A stretch of DNA of 10,634 nt from an uncultured Desulfobacterium sp. GTDB taxonomy: Bacteria > Desulfobacterota > Desulfobacteria > Desulfobacterales > Desulfobacteraceae. The stretch's first letter is position 1. Each line of letters opens with the position of its first letter. The notes below the pieces were generated by a model that saw only the letters and a program-made list of their open reading frames with translations, was not told the DNA's origin and did no database searches. Made by a program: the position numbers and the translations under genes. This document shows positions 1 through 10,200 of the stretch, in pieces. The stretch is from the NCBI GenBank assembly GCA_937124525.1, contig CAKZLA010000067.1, forward strand, positions 1 to 10,634, in the 5' to 3' direction.

Positions 1-1116
1 GATCTCTTCCGTATCATTTTCAAGGGTTTGGATTACACGGGATGCCTCTTCCACTTCATGGCTAAGATGCGTAATTTTATTTACGGTATCTTCAACATCG
101 TGGTGGCCTTCATCGGCCTCTTCGTCCGCGGCATTGGTCGCCTGTGCACTAGCGGTTGCATTTACCGCAACCTCTTGAACCGTTGCCGACATCTCCGTCA
201 TTGCTGTAGACAGCAAGTCAGTTTCCTCAGACTGACGGCGAATACCCACGCTGGTTTGCTCTGCCGTTGAGGCCAGTTCTTCTGCAGCCCCTTGTAGCTG
301 ATTGGCAGAGCTGGTCAATAAGAAGATTAAATCTTGGAAGGTTTGTAAGGTATGGTCAACGGAGCGCGCCATCTGGCTTAGCTCATCTTTACCTTTCATA
401 TTAACCCGTATTCGGAGATCTCCGGTTGCCACCACTTTCATGGTTTCACTCACCGCGTTGAGGGGGATTACAATAGAGCGTGTAATGGCAACCGCCACAG
501 CCAACATAATCGCTAAGATAATCGCTAGATGGATAGTTGCATTCGTAAGCTCATCTACAAATAGTTCATTAATTTGAAAAATGTAATCGCCAGAGCCGAT
601 AACCCACTGCCATTCAGGGAACACTTTTACATAGGAGGTTTTTAACTGAGGCTCGTTATAACCGGGTTTAGGCCAGCGATAGTTAAAGAACCCCTCGGCC
701 TTACCTTGACGGCCTAGATTTGCAATATCTTTAAAAATAAACTGACCATCTTTTGTTTTGATGTTAGACATATCGCGTCCAACCACGGCAGAATCGCCAC
801 CATGAGCAACGGTTATAGCGTCGTAGTCTAGGACAAAGAAATACTCACCATCAGCATATCTCATATTTTCCAAAGATCGCTTAGCGGCTGCTTGAGCTTC
901 TGCTTCTGTCATCTTGCCGGTTTTCACTGAATCGGCATATCCAGAAACCATACTATGGGCAGACTCTACCAGCGTTTTAACTTTCTGATTAGAGCTTTCA
1001 AATAAGACATTACGCTGCCCTTGAAGGGACATAAACTGCAGTATCGCCATTGCAATAACGGCTAGTCCAATAAGAACGTAAAGACGGGTCTTTACGGTAA
1101 ATTCCTGAAGATTCAT
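1..1116 (-). CDS. Methyl-accepting chemotaxis protein with single Cache sensor, N-terminal part (runs off left edge)
   Basis: This is an inner-membrane chemoreceptor that would sense a small extracellular ligand and signal to the CheA/CheW array. The frame is open for 372 codons from ATG at 1116 to base 1 with no stop, so the signalling tip and C terminus lie outside the window. Visible order: short cytoplasmic start, TM1 (about residues 11-30), periplasmic sCache_2-type domain (about 35-185, with YADGEYFFVLD, the RWPKPG loop and PEWQWVIGSGDYI), TM2 (about 195-213), HAMP (about 212-265, with the conserved Pro of IPLN, then TGDL and DEL), and the first methylation helix (GAAEELASTAEQTS, about 276-289). 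Some sCache_2 receptors bind small carboxylates; the ligand here is unknown. The start is supported by a strong GAGGGAG ribosome site. GC content and protein style differ from the neighbouring synthase, so a functional link between them is unlikely. Confidence 0.93.
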   Translation of the reverse strand, partial: MNLQEFTVKTRLYVLIGLAVIAMAILQFMSLQGQRNVLFESSNQKVKTLVESAHSMVSGYADSVKTGKMTEAEAQAAAKRSLENMRYADGEYFFVLDYDAITVAHGGDSAVVGRDMSNIKTKDGQFIFKDIANLGRQGKAEGFFNYRWPKPGYNEPQLKTSYVKVFPEWQWVIGSGDYIFQINELFVDELTNATIHLAIILAIMLAVAVAITRSIVIPLNAVSETMKVVATGDLRIRVNMKGKDELSQMARSVDHTLQTFQDLIFLLTSSANQLQGAAEELASTAEQTSVGIRRQSEETDLLSTAMTEMSATVQEVAVNATASAQATNAADEEADEGHHDVEDTVNKITHLSHEVEEASRVIQTLENDTEEI

Positions 1117-1120
1117 AACA

Positions 1121-1127
1121 CTCCCTC
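1121..1127 (-). promoter_or_regulatory. Ribosome binding site of the chemotaxis gene
   Basis: The minus strand reads GAGGGAG, then TGTT, then ATG. The GAGG core sits 7 bases before the start codon, which fixes ATG at 1116 as the start. Confidence 0.75.
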
Positions 1128-1136
1128 GGCTTATGA

Positions 1137-1163
1137 ATTCAAAATGGCAGTTACGGGTGTCAA
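1137..1163 (-). promoter_or_regulatory. Weak candidate promoter for the chemotaxis gene
   Basis: The minus strand has a perfect TTGACA (1158-1163) followed after 15 bases by TTGAAT (1137-1142), a 4/6 match to the -10 box. The spacer is shorter than the preferred 17 bases, so this is only a candidate. The TTGACA also overlaps the arm of an inverted repeat. Confidence 0.2.
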
Positions 1164-1198
1164 AAAAAGCCAAATGAGGCCTTAGAGAGTGACATCCG
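1154..1198 (-). terminator. Candidate intrinsic terminator after the synthase, inside a larger inverted repeat
   Basis: On the minus strand, AAGGCC, TCATTT (loop), GGCTTT forms a 6-bp stem with one G-U pair, running directly into a T7 run (1162-1168), as in a weak Rho-independent terminator. It is nested in a wider pair of arms, CGGATGTCA (1190-1198) and TGACACCCG (1154-1162), which match at 8 of 9 positions. The stop codon of the synthase is only 8 bases upstream of the outer arm. The outer stem and the inner stem plus T-run overlap slightly, so they may be alternative structures or part of an operator for the chemotaxis gene. Confidence 0.4.
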
Positions 1199-1205
1199 AG
1201 TGTAG

Positions 1206-4200
1206 TTAAAAAGGATTAATGTAATCGGCCAGTTTAGCAATGGTGTTCAAATCCCTGAGTTTTAAATCTTCAGGTACAGGAAATCCAAAGTGACTGGCGG
1301 CCTTGGCAAAGATCTCCACCTGTTTAACGGTGTCAATGCCAAGATCTGCCTCCAGATCCAGGGTATCCTCCAACATGTCCGTGGTGTACCCGGTCTGCTC
1401 GGCAATGATATCTTTGACTTTGTCCAGGGCAGTTGTAAGGGACGCTTGTGCACCAGGGGCCGGTGTCGGGGCATTGCCCGTTGCCTGAGCGGTTGCTTCC
1501 GTTTCTGCCTGGCCATGTGAGCCGCCGGACATAGAACCGCCGGAGAGGCCCCCGCCCGTTGGTGGGGGGGTGTCGGGGCCTGCTGGAGTGGCTTTGGTAT
1601 TGATGTAATCAGCCAGTTTGGCAATGGTGTTCAAATCCCTGAGTTTCAGATCTTCAGGCACAGGAAATCCAAAGTGACTGGCGGCTTTAGCAAAGATCTC
1701 CACCTGCTTAACGGTGTCAATGCCAAGATCGGCCTCAAGATCCAGGGTATCCTCCAGCATGTCCGTGGTGTACCCGGTCTGTTCGGCAATGATATCCTTG
1801 ACTTTGTCCAGGGCAGTTGTAAGGGACGCTTGTGTACCTGGGGCCGGTGCCGGGGCATTGCCCGTTGCCTGAACGGTTGCTTCCATTCCTGCCTGGTCAT
1901 GTGATTCGTCGGAGACGTCCCCGTTCGCTGGTTGGGGGGTGTCGGGGCCTGCCGGAGTGGCTTTGGTGTTGATGTAATCGGCCAGCTTAGCAATGGTGTT
2001 AAGATCCCTGAGTTTCAGGTCCTCGGGCACAGGAAATCCAAAGTGTCCGGCGGCCTTGGCAAAAATCTCCACCTGTTTAACGGTGTCAATGCCAAGGTCG
2101 GCCTCCAGATCCAGGGTGTCCTCCAGCATGTCAATGGTGTATCCGGTCTGCTCGGCTATGATCTCCTTGATTTTATTTAAGGCGGCAGCACCCGTGTTTC
2201 CGGCAGGGGCAGCCGGGGCCGGGGAAGGAGCCATAAAAGCTTTGGATGATGCCGTGGGCAGCCCTTCAGATATGTTGGCAGCATTATCTGACGGTATGGG
2301 AGTGCTAACTTTCCTGGAAATAGCCGCAGTTACCCTCTGGGCACCGGACCTGTCAGGTGCTGATGACGTGGCTTCGGGCATGGACACAGATTCAGGCAGT
2401 TGGGTCTGTTCTCCAGGTGCAGCAGGGGCTGGCTGGGCCAGAGCACCCCCGGGGCCGGGAACCACACAAAGGGTATTGTCAATGACTTTTAATTCCGGAT
2501 TCTCAGCTCCGGAAACCCTTTGGAGCCAACGGGTGTAAGCTGGATTGTTTTCAAAGGAATTCTCCCCAATGCGTTTTATAAGCAAAAAGGCAAAGTGAGA
2601 TCCAAACCCAGCAGCAAGGTGCAGGCCATATTCCGATTTAATGGCCTTTTTACCGCTGAAATTCAAGGCCTTGAAATGATCCGGAATACTGGTCAGATTG
2701 GCAATGGGCGGTGCCTTTCTTTTTTGAAGGGCTTTAACCATGACCACATCCTCAATGGCGGCTCCCAGTGTATGACCGGTGAATCCTTTGGTGTTGGAAA
2801 TGCAAATGTGGTTGAGATAATCCTTAAAAGCGGTTTTCAACGCCGTTACTTCGGCATCTGCACTGCCCCCACGGGCCGGGGTATAGGTCTCATGGGACAT
2901 GAACAACAGTTTTTTGGCATACTCACTTTTTGTCATCTGGTGCTGATGTTCCATGCGACTGATAAACCGGGTCATCTCCCTTGCCATGTGGGGCACGTCA
3001 ATATTAAAGGTGTGGTAGGCGCTGTTGGCCATGTGGGTACCCAAAATCTCTGCCTGGCCGTTCATGCCCCTGGCTCTTACCTGGTCGCTTTTTTCAATGA
3101 CCAGCCCCACGGCACCGGCACCCACTATGGTTCCATTACGTTCTGAATCAAAGGGTTTAGCAGCTTCTGACACCCGTTTTTTCACCGTGGCGGCCCCCAG
3201 GGCCAGAAAGCCGGACCCCACCCACTGGTTTTGGGCCTGGGATGTGGCATTTTCACCGCCAATGACAATGACCCGTTTACACCGTCCCACCCGAATCCAA
3301 TCTTCGGCAACGCCAATGGCCTGGGTGGTGGAGGCACAGGCCGAGCTTAACAGGGTGTTGGGTCCCTTGGCCCGGATGATCTGGGCCAGGTGGGCAGATC
3401 CCAAAGGACAGGCGTTCATGAGAAAATTTCGGTCAAACTTGTAGGGACCAAAATCCTCCCGCTTGCTGCCCTTTATTTTAAAGAACCAGTCCGTTACCTT
3501 TTCTTTTACCCCCATCTCTTTTACGTTTTCCATGAGATAAAAGTAGATGTTTTCAAATTCCTCATAGGGTTTTAAGTAAAAACGGTCGTAAAGATACCGT
3601 TCCATCTCATTGAGCAGGGTTTCGTTGCTGGGCCACAGGGAGGTGACAATAATACCGGTGTCATCCTGCATTTCCCCGGGCAGGGCAAATCCGTTGGGGA
3701 TCATTTTCCCGTTCCCTGAGGAGGCTTCCTTGTACTGCATCACCAAGGGAATTCCCGCATCCTTCAGGGCTTCAATGCCTGCGGCCACGGCCAGGGCCAT
3801 GGAAATGTCATACTGGGCTTTAATGCCATACTCGTCCGTCAGACTGAAGTATCCCAATTGTCCGGCCAGCTGGATCACATCTTCGGTTCTTGTGATCTCC
3901 ACAAACCTCGCATTGCCGTCGGGTTGTTTAAAGAGCCGGGTGATGTTTTTATCGGTGATGCGCTTTTTGTCTTCCAGGCTCAGGGGTTCAATGAAATTGG
4001 TACCCTCCAGAATGCGGTCAAAGTTATCTGCGGCAAACACTCTCCGGGCCTTGCCCGGAAGGCCCACGGAAACACCTGAGATAACAATGCGGTCGGTGTC
4101 AAAGTCAAACCGCTCCAGGGCATCCATGGCAGCTTCCCGTTTTTGTCGCCGGAACTCCTCGTAGAGCAATTTTTCCGCCAGGGCATTGTTCCGGGTCTTG

Positions 4201-7200
4201 AATGCAGAAAAATCATCATCCAAAGTCACGGGTACATGGACCATTGCCGGGACAGCAGCCGGGGCTGCCCCCCCGGGCAGGATCATTTGCCTGTCATCCC
4301 GCTGCCGGGTAAAAATGCTGCTGTAGGAGGCAAGATAGGTTTTGCAGGCCTCAAAGGAATCTGTTTCCCCCTGACGTCTGTCCACGGTGACCATGCTTTG
4401 GAAGTGCACAATGTTTATGTTTTTTAACAGATTGGCCAGCAAACGGCCCGGGCCGATTTCAATGTAGTGGGTTCTACCGGATTCATACACATACTCAATG
4501 GAACGGATGAACTCCACAGGGGAGGTGATTTGACGGGCCAGAAGATCCTTGATCTCCCGTCGGTTTTCCGGGTAGGGCCGGGCCGTTACATTGGAAATCA
4601 CCCGGCCAAAGGCCGTATCGTTAAAGGTGATGGTGGCCAGATAATCTCTGAGCTTTTCTGCAGCTTCCTGCAAAAGCGGTGTGTGAAATGCAGCAGAAAG
4701 GTTCAGCTTTTTAAAGATGATGTTCTGGGTGGTGAGATATTCACAAAAAGCATCAATGGCAGGGGTTTTACCGGAAACCGCAGTCTGATTCTCTGAATTC
4801 TTATTGGTGATGTAGATGTCCTGGAGTCCACTCTGGCGAATGAAGTTGCCGGTCTCCTTTTCATTACGGAATACCACCATGATGCCGCCGGGGTGTTTTT
4901 GTGCGGCCTCTTTCATGAGGTCTGCCCGCTTGAGAAGCAGGCGCATGGCATCGTCAAAATTGAGCATGCCGCTACAGAAAAGCGCGGTGTATTCCCCCAC
5001 ACTGTGGCCAATGAAAAAATCGGGTTCAAATCCCCTGGCATGGAGGCGGTCAAACAGGGCCGCCGATGACAAAAATACCGCCGGTTGGGTGTTCTCCGTG
5101 AGGTTGAGGCGATTATCATCCCCGAACATCATGTCAAGCAGGGAGTATCCCCGCTGTTCCATAAAAATTTCCTCCCCCCGCTCCATGGTGTTGCGGATGT
5201 CAGGATCACTGTCATAGAGTTCCTTCATCATGCCTGGTGCCTGGGCCCCCTGGCCGGACAGCAGGGCCACCATTTTCTGGTGCTTTCCGTCGGTGGGAAA
5301 GGGGGCTGTGGTGGCGGGCTTCATCTGAATGGCAGAGGGTGGCGGGGTGATGCGCCGGGGAGTTTCCGGTGCCCCTGTTGCTGCACCGGCACCTGTGGGC
5401 CTTGCTGCCACCGGGGTTGTGTTCGGAGAAACCGAAGCGTTGGCCTTGGACGTCACTGCCTGTCCCGGACTTGCCATGGCCAGGGAATCCTGGAGCATGG
5501 CAGGCAGCGGGCTTAAGATCACATGACAATGGTTCCCGCCAATGCCGTTGACATTAAAGGCAAATCGCATGGGTTCCCGTTGGGAAACCGGGGTAATGTC
5601 CTTTACGGGTCTCAACATGGTGCCGTTTTTAAGGGTGGTATGGGCTTCATCCAAAAATCGAAAGGGGAGCAGGGTTCTGTTTTTATTCATGAGCACCAGT
5701 TTGGCCATGGCCACGGCAGGGTTGGCCGCTTTAAAATAGCCAAACTGGGTTTTCACATTCCCGCAGGACAGTTCATGGGTGAAACATTTTTCTGCCACCT
5801 GCTTTTCCACCATGTCTCCCAGTATATTGGAAAAGGCAAACAGATCCAGATGTTTGAGCTCTTTTTTAAGGATGCCGCTCTCTTTGTAACAGTCATTGAT
5901 GGTGGAGACAAAGGTATGCTCCGACGGCGCCAGCAGATGGTCCGGGACACTGGATTTTACGGTGCAGTGGTTAATTTCTCCCAGAATCTCCATGCCCGAT
6001 TCTTTTGCTTTTTTTCGGGTGGTGAGCACATGCACGGCTGCGCCTTCCCCCATGGAATAGCCATCGGCCCGGTCGTCAAAAAAACGGGCGGTTTCTTCCG
6101 ACAGAAGGCCCAGACGTTTAAAGGCCATGAGTACCACTGGGTAAAGGTTGGCATCCACGCCGCCGGCCAGGACAAAATCCAGGTCTTTAAATGCCAGACT
6201 CCGGGTTGCGTTTTTGATGGCCATCACCGCAGAGGCGCAGGAGGCATCAATGACATAGTTGGCACCATTGAGTCCAAAATGGTTGGCAATGCGGCCGGAG
6301 ATGATGTTGGAAAGAAGCCCGGGTGTGGTGTCTTCATTGTTTTCCGGAATTCGGGTTCTGATGGCCTCCACCAGGGCCTGGGCAATGTTTTTGCTTTTTT
6401 CCGGCCCAAGGTTCCCGAAACTTTCAATAATTTCACCCAAAAGGCCTTTTCTCACCCGTAAAATATTTTTGTTCTGCCGTTCCCCGGCAATGGTGCCAAG
6501 GATGACACCGGTCTTGTTTCCCGGGGAAAGAAACTTGTCAAGGTCACAGGAAGAGATGGCCTCATCGGCTGCATCCAATCCCAATAACTGCCCCCTTTCC
6601 AGGGACCTTACAGTTGTGGGGGGCATGCGGTATTTGATATTGTTAAATTTAAAATCCTTGATCACCCCGGCCTGGATCATGGGCAGCCGGTAATTGGATT
6701 TTTTATCCAGCTCTGCATAGGCGGCATTGTCAAAGGAGGTTTCGGGTATGGAAGAGAGTTGTTTCTCTCCGGTTTTCAGAGCCTCCCAGAAATGGGCCAC
6801 ATCCGGGGCCCCGGGCAGTCGCACCCCAAGGCCTGCAATGACGATGCGGTCATCGTTGAAATCATATGCCGGGTCCGTGAAAATGTCCCGATCAAGGGGG
6901 GTATAGGTATTGTTAAATTCTTCGATGACAATGTGGTAATTGATGCCGCCAAATCCATAGGAACTGATTCCGGCTTTACGGGTCTTGTTGTCCGGCTCCA
7001 CCCAGGGGGCCGATTCCTCGATGATGTACATGGCGGAATTTTTCAGATCATGGTTGGGAGACAGGGTTTCAAAATTGGCATTGGGGGGAAGAATCCCTTT
7101 TTTCACCGCCTGCACGGCCTTGACAAGTCCGGCGGCACCGGCCCCGCCCAATAAATGGCCAATCTGGGATTTCACCGAGCTGATCCCGGTTTTTGAGGTG

Positions 7201-10200
7201 CTGTAAACCTGTTTTAAGGTTTCAAGCTCTGCCTGGTCTCCCATGATGGTGGAGGTACCATGGGCTTCCACAAAGGAGACATCATCCGGTGTGACCTGGG
7301 GGGCCATGTTTTCAAAACAGCGTTTAAGGGCCAGGAGCTGACCGTTGATGTTGGGAGCGGCAATGGATTTACCCCGACCATCAGAACTGCTGCCAATACC
7401 CTTGATCACCGCCTGGATGGTGTCACCGTCCCGCAGGGCATCCTTCATGCGTTTCAGCACAAATACTCCAGCCCCTTCGCCCAGGATGAATCCGTTGGCT
7501 CGTTTATCAAAGGGGAAGGAGCCATCCGCAGACAAGGCCCCCATTTTGCAAAAACCAATAAAAGATTCCGGGGCAAGGTGGGTGTTGACACCCCCCACAA
7601 TCACCTGGTCCCGATCACCGGAGAGCAACTCTCCCACAGCGGCGTCCAGGGCCGTGAAGGATGAGGCACAGGCGGCATCCACAATATAATTAGGTCCACG
7701 AATGCCCAAATGCCTGGCCACTCGGGAGGCTTCAATGTTTAAGAGAATGCCATGCACCGGGTCATATCCGGGGTTATTTCCCTCCATGCCAATCTTGAGA
7801 TGCTCCACCAGATCGGTTTTTTCCTGTTCGGTGAGGGCGGCAAATTCCGGCAATTTTCTGAGCATGGAAACCACTTCCGGGAAATGATATTTCAGCTGGA
7901 GTTCATTGCCAAGTTCATTGCCAAGACAGGTGGCAATGATAACGGAGGTACGCTGGGGATCGTTGCAGGCAAAGGAGAGATCTTCGTTGAGATAGCCTGC
8001 ATCCTCAACGGCCTGGTAGGCCGCCTCCAGCAGTATTTTCTGGCTTCTGGACAGTTTGGCTGCCTTGTCATCATCGTAGCCGAACCGCTCCTGGTCAAAC
8101 CGGTAATTCTCCACAAGACCTGCCAACATGGTATAGGATTTATCCTCGGCGGTTTTATCGGCATCATAGTACAGGTCTTTCCGGATTCTCCCATCGGGCA
8201 TCTCCTTGATGGCATAACGTTTGCCCATGATATTGTCCCACAAGGCTTCCGGGTTGCCAGCCCCGGGCAGAATACATCCCATGCCCACAATGGCGATTTC
8301 ATCGTTGAGTTTATTCTTGTGGGAGGAGAAAACCTCAAGTTTACCAAGGTTGCGGTAAAGGGTCTCCTTGGCGTTGAAATATCGGCCATGGACCTCGGGG
8401 ATGGTCAGGGTCTCCTTAAAATAGGCCAGGCTGTCCCCCACCAGAAAATTTCCCTTTTCCTCCTGGGCATTGTCGTCAAAGCGGGTGTAGAACTCTTCCC
8501 CCGGGCGTTTAAAGTCCGGAAGATAGCCCTTGGCCCCAATGAGCAGGGACCCAATGTTATTTTTTTCAAAGGCCCGCTTGCGTTCGGTGAGTGGTTTGCC
8601 CTGTTTGATCATCTCTTTTTCAAGTTCCACCGTCATCCGGGCAAATTCTGTGGGAGCTGTGCGGGAGGCAAGTCCCACACTGGTTCCAATGACAACGGTT
8701 TCATCTTTTTTGCACAGGATTTCCTGGTACCGTTTTTTCATGGCCCCGGTGTCAATGATCTCTTTGGTGAAAAGATAGGCACTGCCCACCTGTATGCCTA
8801 TTTTAGCCCCCCGGGCCGCCAGGGTGGCCCCAATGCCGGAGATGAACCACGAGGCAAAGCAGGTGGAAATCCCCCCGGCAAAAATCAGACTGATGCCAGT
8901 GAGATTTGTTTTTGTATCATCCAGCAGACGGGTGATGGCCGCATCCCACAGCACCAGGCTTGACAAAGAGCCCACATGACCGCCGGCCTCTTTGCCCTCA
9001 AAGATAAACCGGGTACAACCGTTCTCCATGGCATTTTTCAGCATGGACACCGACGGGGTGTGCATATAGGTCTTTGTCCCTGCCTTTTCCAATTCAATGA
9101 TTTGGGAAGGGATGCCTCCGGCAAACAGGGCAAAGGGGACCTTGTACGCTTTTACCATGTCCATGTGTTTGGCAATGGCCGGATTAAAGGCCTCAATGCC
9201 CACCAGTCCGGCCCCAAAATTTTTGACTTGTTCCGACCCTTTTTTAAGCATGGGATCGGCCAGAAAATCAGGCAGACTGCCCACGGCCATGAAAGGCAGT
9301 GCACCGGCTTTAAGCACCTGGGCTGCAAAATCCGCATTATCACTGATATTGGCCATGGGACCCTGGATCAGGGGAAGGGAGGTACCGTGCTCCTTGGCCA
9401 GGGGGGAATCGGGCACCACCGGGTCAAATTTGTCCACACATTGGAGCTGTTCCCCTATTTCCTTAAAAAAACTGGGGATCATCTCTTTAATGGAGCTGGA
9501 AATTTTCTTAAAACTTTTGGCAAACAGGGCATCCTGCCCCAGAAAAAACAGGGATTGTATGGCGCTGGCCTCTTGGTCATCAAGGGCTGTGAGTTCCTTT
9601 TCCAGTTCCTGGTACACCAACTCCTTTGCATTGTCCTTATCGGACCAGAGGATGGCTTTTTCTTTGAGCTCCCGGGCTATTTTAGTCCCCAGTTTGGCAA
9701 ACACCCGGATGATAAAGTCAGGACCCGTGGTCACCTCAATGGAGTCGCTTTCCTCGAGGTTCCCCAGAAGGGTTTTAAAATTATCCGTCACCGGGGATTC
9801 ATCGGCAAGCCACAACTGGCTTCCCAGGACCACACCGCTGACACCGGCGGCAAACATGCCAGATGCCGTGTTTCTTCCCACACCTCCATGGATAAAAACA
9901 GGTCTGGTGTTGTTTTGCAGGTACCATTGCATCAGAATAAAGGATGAGTAGCTGGAGACTCGGCCCCCGGCTTCATTTCCCTTTAGAATAAGCGCATGGG
10001 GGTCCGAGGCTTCAATGAGGTCATTAATATTGATATCTTTGACTTCAAGGACCAGCTTTGTGTCGCCAAAACCAGAAAGGGTGACAACCCCATTTTCCTT
10101 TTCCACGGGAACGATGAGAATGTCCAGGTAGTCAAGGTGAAGTTCTTTTAATGTATTAATAAGGGTGTCGCTGGGGGCCACCACCCGCAAGCCAAACAAT

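Noticed and set aside
28..577. Two plus-strand open frames (28-270 and 302-577) at the left edge
   Set aside because: Both are opposite the chemotaxis protein, whose minus-strand frame is open from 1116 to base 1 and carries HAMP and methylation-helix motifs.
1121..1140. Sigma-28 (flagellar) promoter for the chemotaxis gene, suggested by GCCGA at 1126-1130 on the minus strand
   Set aside because: Only part of the GCCGATAA box matches, no TAAAGTTT-like box lies at the right distance, and the start site would fall within the ribosome binding site.
1206..1214. Synthase C terminus as a truncation at a contig junction
   Set aside because: The last repeat codons are synonymous variants of the other copies and the ACP core is complete, so a natural stop is more likely; the wider question of chimerism is kept as a finding.
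5523..6461. Plus-strand open frame of 312 codons opposite KS2
   Set aside because: Antisense shadow with Gly/His/Phe-rich translation. KS2 on the other strand has clear fold motifs even though its active site is altered.
7752..8963. Plus-strand open frame of 403 codons opposite KS1 and NPD2
   Set aside because: Antisense shadow: no recognisable motif and no convincing ribosome site, while the minus strand holds intact catalytic motifs across the whole span.
8976..9947. Long plus-strand open frame of 323 codons opposite the NPD domains, with a second overlapping frame at 9097-9951
   Set aside because: It lies fully antisense to a well-supported domain. The translation is low-complexity (Gly/His/Phe/Lys-rich) without any domain motif, as expected for the mirror of a biased coding sequence.
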